Assembly (NCBI GenBank): GCA_030692905.1
Contig: JAUYBT010000199.1
Coordinates: forward strand, 1 to 12,685
Length of the DNA: 12,685 nt
Origin: Bacteroidales bacterium
GTDB taxonomy: Bacteria > Bacteroidota > Bacteroidia > Bacteroidales > VadinHA17
Direction of reading: 5' to 3'
The translations under genes and the position numbers were made by a program. How positions within the stretch are numbered: the stretch's first letter is position 1; every line of letters starts with the position of its first letter. This document shows positions 7,313-12,685 of the stretch, piece by piece. The notes beneath the pieces are model-generated. The model was not told where the DNA came from, searched no databases, and was given only the letters and a program-made list of their open reading frames with translations.

Positions 7313-8350
7313 TTAGTTCCATCCTTTTTTATTACGGATATTCTTTTCCCAATCCCAGGCTGTTTTCATAGCTTCATCGAGAGTACTTAACGTTTTCCAG
7401 CCCAGTTCTTTGTTTGCAAATGAAGGATCGGCCCATATCTTTTCAATATCTCCTGCTCTTCTTCCGGTTATTTTGTACTTTAGTTTAATCCCTGAAACAC
7501 GTTCAAACGATTTTATCGCCTCGAGAACTGAAACTCCCTTGCCTGTTCCAAGGTTAAAGACTTCATAATTTGTCTTGTTTCTTCCTTCAATAAGCCTTTT
7601 TACAGCAACAACATGTGCTTTCGCGAGATCGACAACATGGAGGTAATCCCTTACGCATGAGCCGTCAGGGGTGTTATAATCATCTCCGAATACTTTGAGT
7701 TCATCTCTTAAGCCGGATGCAGTTTGTGTAATATATGGTACAAGATTTTCAGGAACTCCTCTTGGTAGTTCTCCTATGAGAGCTGAAGGATGAGCTCCGA
7801 TCGGATTAAAGTACCTTAGCGAAATTGCTTTGATATTTTTGTCTGAAACGGTTGTATCCCTGATAATTGCTTCGCCAATCTGTTTGGTATTTCCATAGGG
7901 AGAAGTTGCCGGTTGTAGCGGAGCATCTTCAGTCACCGGTAATTTTTCCGGTTGTCCGTAAACGGTGCAAGAAGATGAAAAGACCAGATCAGGAACGCTG
8001 AAGCGTTTCATCGCATCCAGTAGGTTGACCAACGATAAAAGATTATTCCGGTAATACTCCAAAGGTTTATTAACGGACTCCCCCACAGCTTTATAAGCAG
8101 CAAAGTGAACAACAGCTGCGATATCTTTATTCTTACTGAAGAACCCGTCAACTTTTTCCTTATCGCATAGGTCAAATACTTCCAGGACAGGCTTAACGCC
8201 TGTTATCTTATGAATCCTGTCAACAACCTCTGCTTCCGAGTTATACAGGTTATCGATTATTACAACTTCGGATCCCTTCTCAATAAGTTCTACCGATGTA
8301 TGCGAACCGATATATCCGGTTCCTCCGGTTACCAGGATTTTCTTTTTCAT
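7313..8350 (-). CDS. galE: UDP-glucose 4-epimerase
   Basis: GalE interconverts UDP-glucose and UDP-galactose using tightly bound NAD; some homologues also epimerise UDP-GlcNAc/UDP-GalNAc. The 345-residue product is the normal length for the family. It has GGTGYIGSH at 9-17, HFAAYKAVGES at 82-92, FSSSCTVYG at 124-132, and PYGNTK at 151-156 (Tyr152 and Lys156 of the YxxxK pair). RYFNPIGAHPS follows at 179-189, then RDYLHVVDLA at 234-243. These match true GalE rather than dehydratases. Its ATG directly abuts the stop codon of the upstream dehydrogenase gene (no intervening base), indicating coupled translation. Inclusion in a glycan operon suggests a role in surface polysaccharide rather than galactose catabolism; the choice between hexose and N-acetylhexosamine substrates cannot be settled from sequence here. 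Confidence 0.95.
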   Translation of the reverse strand: MKKKILVTGGTGYIGSHTSVELIEKGSEVVIIDNLYNSEAEVVDRIHKITGVKPVLEVFDLCDKEKVDGFFSKNKDIAAVVHFAAYKAVGESVNKPLEYYRNNLLSLVNLLDAMKRFSVPDLVFSSSCTVYGQPEKLPVTEDAPLQPATSPYGNTKQIGEAIIRDTTVSDKNIKAISLRYFNPIGAHPSALIGELPRGVPENLVPYITQTASGLRDELKVFGDDYNTPDGSCVRDYLHVVDLAKAHVVAVKRLIEGRNKTNYEVFNLGTGKGVSVLEAIKSFERVSGIKLKYKITGRRAGDIEKIWADPSFANKELGWKTLSTLDEAMKTAWDWEKNIRNKKGWN

Positions 8351-9640
8351 TTAAAGGCTCCAGTAAGTATGATTTTTTATTCTTCCGCGCAGCACACCTT
8401 TTACATCAACTACAATACCATCTTTATTCAGTAAAGGAGTAAAAAATGATTCATCCAGTTTTAAATATTCTTTATGACTGACAGCCAGTATCACAGCATC
8501 GTATTTGCCTGATGGATGCTCTTTCAGGTCAATCCCGTATTCTTCTTTTACTTCATGTTTTCCGGCTCCGGGGTCAATAACCTCAACTGTTATTCCAAAG
8601 TCGTCCAGTTCGCCGATCACATCCACTACTTTTGAATTGCGAATGTCGGTTACATCTTCTTTAAATGTAATACCCATTATCAGAACACGGGCGCCCTTCA
8701 GACTTTTCCCTGCCGCAATTATTTTCTTAACAGTCTGCTTCCCGATATATCTTCCCATGCTGTCGTTGATGAACCTGCCAGAATCAACTATCTGAGGGTG
8801 ATAGCCCAGGGCCTTTGCCTTGAATGAAAGATAATAAGGATCGACACCAATGCAATGACCTCCGACCAGACCCGGATAGAACTTAAGGAAATTCCATTTT
8901 GTTCCTGCTGCTTCAAGTACTTCAAATGTATTAACCCCCAGTCTGTTAAAAATAATTGACAGTTCATTCATAAAGGCGATGTTAATATCGCGCTGGGTGT
9001 TTTCAATGATCTTTGCTGCTTCTGCAACCTTTATAGAGCTTGCCCTGTGAACACCTGCCTTGATGATCAGTTCGTAAGTTTTTGCTATATTTTCAGCCGA
9101 TTCTGCATCGCAGCCGCTTGTCACCTTTACGATTTTTGTCAGGGTATGATTAGTATCTCCCGGATTTATTCTTTCGGGCGAGAAACCAACCTTAAAGTCG
9201 GCACCGCATTTTAATCCTGAATATCTCTCCAGTACAGGAATACAATCGTCCTCGGTACACCCCGGGTAAACGGTTGATTCATAGACTACATAATCACCTT
9301 TTTTTAAAACTCTTCCTACTGTTTCGGATGCTTTAAGTACCGGTGTCAGATCGGGCAGGTTATGCCTGTTGGTAGGAGTGGGAACAGCGATAATATGAAA
9401 TGAAGCATCTTTTAAATCAGCAGAATCACTCGTAAGAATTATATCAGTATCCTTAAACGCTTCAGAGGTGAGTTCATTACTGGGATCGATGCCCTTTCTC
9501 ATCAATTCAACTCTGTCAGGTTTAATATCAAAGCCAATGACACTGATTTGTTTTGCGAACTCAAGTGCGATTGGCAGTCCAACATAACCAAGACCGATGA
9601 CAGAAAGTTTTGTCTCCTTATTAATTAGCTTATTGTACAT
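8351..9640 (-). CDS. tviB: UDP-N-acetylhexosamine 6-dehydrogenase, TviB/WbpO type
   Basis: The 429-residue product belongs to the UDP-glucose/GDP-mannose dehydrogenase family, which oxidises C6 of a UDP-sugar to the uronate with two NAD. Visible motifs are GLGYVGLP at 16-23, VPTPTN at 86-91, YESTVYPGCTE at 120-130 and GFSPERINPGD at 152-162. After these come Lys210 in EAAKIIENTQRDINIA and the nucleophile Cys263 in GGHCIGVDPYYL. The YESTVYPG and SPERINPGD segments, with KWNFLKFYPGLVGGHC, resemble TviB/WbpO, which act on UDP-GlcNAc or UDP-GalNAc. Beside wbpB, wbpD and wbpE the likely job is UDP-GlcNAc to UDP-GlcNAcA, the role WbpA has in Pseudomonas. It begins 2 bp after the wbpB-like gene and ends flush with galE. 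The substrate configuration is inferred from context. Confidence 0.93.
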   Translation of the reverse strand: MYNKLINKETKLSVIGLGYVGLPIALEFAKQISVIGFDIKPDRVELMRKGIDPSNELTSEAFKDTDIILTSDSADLKDASFHIIAVPTPTNRHNLPDLTPVLKASETVGRVLKKGDYVVYESTVYPGCTEDDCIPVLERYSGLKCGADFKVGFSPERINPGDTNHTLTKIVKVTSGCDAESAENIAKTYELIIKAGVHRASSIKVAEAAKIIENTQRDINIAFMNELSIIFNRLGVNTFEVLEAAGTKWNFLKFYPGLVGGHCIGVDPYYLSFKAKALGYHPQIVDSGRFINDSMGRYIGKQTVKKIIAAGKSLKGARVLIMGITFKEDVTDIRNSKVVDVIGELDDFGITVEVIDPGAGKHEVKEEYGIDLKEHPSGKYDAVILAVSHKEYLKLDESFFTPLLNKDGIVVDVKGVLRGRIKNHTYWSL

Positions 9641-9642
9641 TA

Positions 9643-10602
9643 TTATATTGTTTTTAATATTGGATGATAGTCTCCCTGAAGTCCGACAGGTTTTGAATTT
9701 CTTATTGTGTATGCAATTCCTACTGACTGACCTGCCTCTTTAAGCCCGAATCCCCTTCCGGCAATTATCTCTTTGTATGTCAGTGTATGCAGGTTGATAA
9801 ACCCTTCGCTGAATTCAATCTCTTCTCCATCAACAGTGATTGACCTGAATGTTCTCTGACCGGTTTTCCTGACGGGATCAGGTATGTCATTATTATCGAT
9901 GCTGAGGAACCATCTGACCCTGGCATTTTCAAGTTCGAGATATCCGGCAGCCTTATTGGGTTCAGAGAGATGAACAATATTTTTTTTTGTGTCGCCGAAG
10001 ATCCAGCTCAGCATATCGAAAAAGTGAATACCGATGTTTGTTGCCACACCGCCTGATTTCTGGATATCACCTTTCCATGATATTGAATACCAGTTTCCGC
10101 GGCTGGTGATGTATGACATGTCAACATCATATATCTTCCCTTTCGGGCCCTTACGGATCTTCTCCCGCAGTTCCATTATTTTGGGGTGAAGGCGAAGCTG
10201 AAGAACAGTATAGATTTTATGACCGGTCTCATTCTCAATCTCCTGCAGCGCTTCAATATTCCATGGATTGAGTACAATAGGCTTTTCGCAAATTGCTTCA
10301 GCCTGATGACGTAAGGCAAACCTGATATGAGAATCGTGAAGATAATTCGGAGAGCAGATACTTACATAATCAATTTTGGTCCCGGTTCGTTTTAGTTTAT
10401 CAAAATGTCTGTCAAAACGTTCAAACTCAACAAAAAAATCACTCTCCGGGAAAAAGTCATCAATTCGTCCGACGCTGTCAAACCTGTCGAGGCTGGCAAG
10501 GAGGTTATTGCCTGTTTCCTTAATTGCCTTGAGATGCCTGACAGCAATGTATCCGGCCACACCTATAATTCCGAAATTTTTTTGAGTTTCTGTCATTATC
10601 AT
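9643..10602 (-). CDS. wbpB: UDP-GlcNAcA 3-dehydrogenase, WbpB/WlbA type (Gfo/Idh/MocA family)
   Basis: The product (319 residues) should oxidise C3 of UDP-N-acetylglucosaminuronate to the 3-oxo sugar, the substrate of the aminotransferase encoded two genes upstream. The N-terminal Rossmann motif is unusual in the way typical of WlbA/WbpB: FGIIGVAGYIAVRHLKAI at 10-27. YVSICSPNYLHDSHI (79-93) and CEKP (105-108, Lys107) follow. GGVATNIGIHFFDML (184-198) carries His193, which aligns by position with the family's catalytic His. In characterised homologues the NADH formed may be recycled with 2-oxoglutarate, which the partner aminotransferase produces from glutamate. I used the first ATG; a second ATG two codons in (MTETQ) is equally possible. 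It lies 24 bp after the acetyltransferase gene and 2 bp before the dehydrogenase gene. The assignment is strongly supported by its neighbours. Confidence 0.93.
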   Translation of the reverse strand: MIMTETQKNFGIIGVAGYIAVRHLKAIKETGNNLLASLDRFDSVGRIDDFFPESDFFVEFERFDRHFDKLKRTGTKIDYVSICSPNYLHDSHIRFALRHQAEAICEKPIVLNPWNIEALQEIENETGHKIYTVLQLRLHPKIMELREKIRKGPKGKIYDVDMSYITSRGNWYSISWKGDIQKSGGVATNIGIHFFDMLSWIFGDTKKNIVHLSEPNKAAGYLELENARVRWFLSIDNNDIPDPVRKTGQRTFRSITVDGEEIEFSEGFINLHTLTYKEIIAGRGFGLKEAGQSVGIAYTIRNSKPVGLQGDYHPILKTI

Positions 10603-10626
10603 ATATTAAAAAGGCGCATAAAACTA

Positions 10627-11205
10627 CTAAATTATTTTGGAAACTTTGCCATCTTCAAGCTTGTATCTCTCTCCGCTTTCAGGGCAGGTGGCCATCCCTG
10701 TGTTGTCAAAAATTAATTTATGCCCGTATTCACTCATCCAGCCGGTTTGTCTGGCCGGATTTCCGACAACAAGGGCATAAGGTTTTACGTCTTTTGTAAC
10801 AACAGCGCCTGCACCAATAAATGAATAAGTTCCGATTTTATTACCACACACAATTGTGGAATTTGCACCGATGGATGCTCCCTTTTCCACGATGGTGGTG
10901 TAGTAGCTGTCTTTGCGGATAATTGCGCTCCGTGGGTTAATGACGTTGGTAAAGACCATTGATGGTCCAAGGAATACATCATCTTCACAAGTGACGCCGG
11001 TATAGAGTGAGACATTATTCTGGACTTTGACATTCCTGCCGAGTTTTACCCCGGGTGAGATGACAACATTCTGGCCGATATTGCAGTTTTCACCGATTTC
11101 AGAACCGGTCATAACATGGCTGAAGTGCCAGATTTTTGTTCCTTTTCCGATTTTGCAGCTATCATCTATGACAGCAGTTTCGTGAGCAAAATATTCCTTC
11201 TCCAT
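10627..11205 (-). CDS. wbpD: UDP-2-acetamido-3-amino-2,3-dideoxyglucuronate N-acetyltransferase, WbpD/WlbB type
   Basis: This 192-residue protein is expected to acetylate the C3 amino group with acetyl-CoA, giving UDP-2,3-diacetamido-2,3-dideoxyglucuronate. It is a hexapeptide left-handed beta-helix protein: repeats run from about residue 12 to 140 (DDSCKIGKGTKIWHFSHV, GENCNIGQNVVI, GANSTIVCGNKIG, GAGAVVTKDV). Features of the WbpD/WlbB family are KIWHFSHV at 24-31, FTNVINPRS at 85-93 with Asn87, and the end of the helix at VVGNPARQTGWMSEYG (146-161). A short C-terminal tail with CPESGERY (174-181) follows, as in longer members of this group. The length fits the family. It begins 5 bp after the aminotransferase gene, so the two are almost certainly co-translated. 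Confidence 0.94.
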   Translation of the reverse strand: MEKEYFAHETAVIDDSCKIGKGTKIWHFSHVMTGSEIGENCNIGQNVVISPGVKLGRNVKVQNNVSLYTGVTCEDDVFLGPSMVFTNVINPRSAIIRKDSYYTTIVEKGASIGANSTIVCGNKIGTYSFIGAGAVVTKDVKPYALVVGNPARQTGWMSEYGHKLIFDNTGMATCPESGERYKLEDGKVSKII

Positions 11206-11210
11206 AATTG

Positions 11211-12341
11211 TTATTTACCGAAGAATGTTAAAATGTTAAGTATAATATAATCAATCTGTTCCTGTTCCATGTCGGGATACATTGGCAAAGACAGAACCTC
11301 TTTGCAAAGGGCCGTTGTAACCGGGAAATCATTCTCCCTGTATCCTAAGTATCTGTAAGCTTCCTGCATATGAAGTGGCACCGGGTAATAAACCATTGAC
11401 GGTATTTTTTTTGATTCGAGGAACTTCTTAAGATCATCTCTTTTACCATTCTTCACCCTGATCGTATATTGATGAAAAATGTGGGACGAATAGCTGACTC
11501 TTTCCGGAACTGATAATGAATGACATTTTGCAAATGCTTCATCATAAATATCAGCAACCACTCTTCTTGCTGAATTGAAATGAGATAGATACTTAAGTTT
11601 GATCCTTAAGATTGCCGCCTGAATTGAATCCAGCCTTGAATTGATGCCGATATCATCGTGGTGATATCTGACTTTCATACCATGGTTGGCTATGCTTCTC
11701 AGCTTTTCTGCATGAGCATCATCGTTGGTATAGAGGGCGCCTCCGTCACCATAACATCCAAGATTTTTGGATGGGAAAAAAGAAGTTGTGCCGATATGTC
11801 CGATTGTCCCGGCTTTTTTTGTGGTGCCATCGCGGAAAAAATAATCAGCACCAGTGGCTTGTGCGGCATCCTCTATTATATAAAGGTTATACTTTTTTGC
11901 AATTTCCATAAGACTCTCCATATAGGCACACTGGCCAAAAAGATGAACAGGGACAATTGCTTTTGTCTTTGGCGTAATGGCTTTTCTGACCGCTTCAACG
12001 GAAATGTTGAAACTTCCGGGGTCGGGATCAACAATAACGAGCTTAAGGCCAAGCAGTGCAACAACCTCAACTGTTGCAATAAATGTGAAATTTGTGGTAA
12101 TAACTTCATCTCCGGGTTTAAGGGCAAGAGCCATCATCGCCAGTTGAAGGGCATCTGTTCCATTTGCGCATGAAACCACATATTTTACTCCCATATATTC
12201 CTGAAGCTCTTCCTCAAATAACTTAACATCAGGACCTTTAATAAAAGCAGTTGATTCCAGTACCGATTTTATAGCGATATCTATTTCTGCCCCGATTTTC
12301 TCGTACTGAGCCTTCAGGTCAACCATCTGGATCTCTCTCAT
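11211..12341 (-). CDS. wbpE: UDP-3-oxo-GlcNAcA aminotransferase, WbpE/WlbC type (DegT/DnrJ/EryC1 family)
   Basis: This PLP enzyme (376 residues) should transfer an amino group from glutamate to C3 of UDP-3-oxo-GlcNAcA. The fold-type I sugar aminotransferase motifs are clear: MVDLKAQY near the N-terminus (6-13), CANGTDAL at 58-65, VPVHLFGQ at 130-137, EDAAQATGA at 157-165 with Asp158, and SFFPSKNLGCYGDGG at 187-201 with Lys192 as the Schiff-base lysine. HGMKVRYHHDDIGINSRLD (220-238) contributes to the active site and to the dimer interface. It is the first gene of the six-gene minus-strand operon. I used the ATG at 12341; an internal ATG five codons later would also fit. Upstream on the minus strand is a partial promoter match, TATCTTCG (12371 to 12364), and then the palindrome at 12387-12471. 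DegT enzymes are hard to tell apart by sequence alone; the neighbours decide the substrate. Confidence 0.94.
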   Translation of the reverse strand: MREIQMVDLKAQYEKIGAEIDIAIKSVLESTAFIKGPDVKLFEEELQEYMGVKYVVSCANGTDALQLAMMALALKPGDEVITTNFTFIATVEVVALLGLKLVIVDPDPGSFNISVEAVRKAITPKTKAIVPVHLFGQCAYMESLMEIAKKYNLYIIEDAAQATGADYFFRDGTTKKAGTIGHIGTTSFFPSKNLGCYGDGGALYTNDDAHAEKLRSIANHGMKVRYHHDDIGINSRLDSIQAAILRIKLKYLSHFNSARRVVADIYDEAFAKCHSLSVPERVSYSSHIFHQYTIRVKNGKRDDLKKFLESKKIPSMVYYPVPLHMQEAYRYLGYRENDFPVTTALCKEVLSLPMYPDMEQEQIDYIILNILTFFGK

Positions 12342-12386
12342 ATAAGGTTTAAATTTGGAAATACGAAGATAATATTTTTTTAAAGA

Positions 12387-12471
12387 TTTACCCCCCCCAT
12401 CCCCCCAAATGGGGGGCTAAGAAGAAGAGATGGATCTCAAAGCCCCCCATTTGGGGGGTTTGGGGGGTAAA
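12387..12471. repeat. Nested GC-rich palindromic repeat (copy 2)
   Basis: An 85-bp element in the divergent gap between wbpE and the last gene. The outer arms TTTACCCCCC (12387-12396) and GGGGGGTAAA (12462-12471) are complementary. Two inner hairpins, each of six C and six G around a 4-nt loop (12401-12416 with AAAT, 12443-12458 with ATTT), are also exact reverse complements of each other, including the adjacent CT/AG (12401-12418 versus 12441-12458). A small hairpin, GAGAT-GG-ATCTC (12427-12438), sits in the centre. The layout matches copy 1 at 4042-4123. Confidence 0.87.
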
Positions 12472-12509
12472 AAAAGGAATTAAAAAGACCACAAGGATCG
12501 AATCATACG

Positions 12510-12538
12510 TTGCGGTTAACTTTTTTTTCTTAAATTTG
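12510..12538 (+). promoter_or_regulatory. Bacteroidetes-type promoter for the HU-CCDC81/SPOR-like gene
   Basis: TAAATTTG at 12531-12538 is a perfect match to the Bacteroidetes -7 consensus TAnnTTTG. A TTG at 12510-12512 lies 18 bp upstream and can serve as the -33 element. Transcription would begin a few bases after 12538, which bears on which start codon the gene uses. Confidence 0.6.
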
Positions 12539-12560
12539 TATGAACATTAGGATCATTGTT

Positions 12561-12685
12561 GTGGATATTACTGCTTTTATACGGGAATTATTATTCGGAC
12601 ACGATTGTGTTATCGTTCCGGGATTTGGTGGTTTCATAGGAAACTATACCCCGGCGCATATTGATAAGAGTACCGGAACATTTTA
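12561..12685 (+). CDS. HU-CCDC81-type (probable SPOR-domain) protein, N-terminal fragment
   Basis: The frame is open from the ATG at 12540 to the right edge, where the gene is cut off. The visible sequence ITAFIRELLFGHDCVIVPG followed by FGGFIGNYTPAHI is what I recognise as the start of the bacterial HU-CCDC81 domain. In Bacteroidetes this domain opens proteins that often have a transmembrane helix and a C-terminal peptidoglycan-binding SPOR domain; neither can be seen here. I prefer the GTG at 12561, giving MDITAFIRELLF. That matches the usual beginning of such proteins. The promoter also puts the transcript start at or beyond the ATG at 12540, which would then be untranscribed. If the ATG were used, seven residues (NIRIIVV after Met, reading Val at the GTG) would be added. 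It is divergent from the sugar operon and not obviously related to it. Confidence 0.72.
   Translation, partial: MDITAFIRELLFGHDCVIVPGFGGFIGNYTPAHIDKSTGTF

Noticed and set aside
11658..12173. 171-codon open frame on the + strand
   Set aside because: It is fully antisense to the aminotransferase gene, which has all family motifs, and its own translation shows no recognisable domain.
12391..12467. G-quadruplex
   Set aside because: There are several G6 runs, but each has a perfectly matched C6 partner a few bases away, so hairpins explain the sequence better.

Overview
The window looks like a piece of a Bacteroidetes chromosome, most likely order Bacteroidales. Four things point there. DUF4270 and DUF4954 are families largely typical of this phylum. 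A glycogen-synthase-like protein made only of the N-terminal domain sits beside the DUF4270 lipoprotein. A perfect TAnnTTTG -7 promoter box lies before the last gene. Genes generally lack strong Shine-Dalgarno sequences. Base composition is moderate, with AT-rich intergenic DNA interrupted by very GC-rich palindromes.

Left part (1-6138, all + strand): the 3' end of a GT5 glycogen/starch-synthase-like gene overlaps the start of a DUF4270 outer-surface lipoprotein gene. A complete glmS (glucosamine-6-phosphate synthase) follows. After a 161-bp intergenic region holding a nested GC-rich palindrome comes a 665-residue DUF4954 protein that looks like a left-handed beta-helix.

Right part (6148-12341, all - strand, read right to left): a six-gene sugar-nucleotide operon in the order aminotransferase (wbpE/wlbC), N-acetyltransferase (wbpD/wlbB), NAD-dependent oxidase (wbpB/wlbA), UDP-HexNAc 6-dehydrogenase (tviB/wbpO type), galE and rmlB (rfbB). 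The first four together can convert UDP-GlcNAc through UDP-GlcNAcA and its 3-oxo and 3-amino forms into UDP-2,3-diacetamido-2,3-dideoxyglucuronate, a precursor for O-antigen, capsule or protein glycans. galE would supply galacto-configured sugars and rmlB the dTDP-4-keto-6-deoxyglucose branch point. No glycosyltransferase, flippase, polymerase or WbpI-type 2-epimerase is in the window. The GlcN-6-P made by GlmS is the precursor of the UDP-GlcNAc consumed by this operon, so the two halves are metabolically linked although convergently transcribed.

Right edge (12540-12685, + strand): the start of a gene for an HU-CCDC81-type (often SPOR-domain) protein, divergent from the sugar operon, behind a well-formed Bacteroidetes promoter.

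Three intergenic repeats stand out. Two are nested poly-C/poly-G palindromes of the same architecture (4042-4123 and 12387-12471). The third is a heptamer-based inverted repeat (7228-7293) inside the sugar operon. I see no mobile element, CRISPR array, tRNA or rRNA. The window is mostly recognisable housekeeping and surface-glycan biology. The least explained parts are the DUF4954 protein, the half-length GT5 protein and the repeat families.
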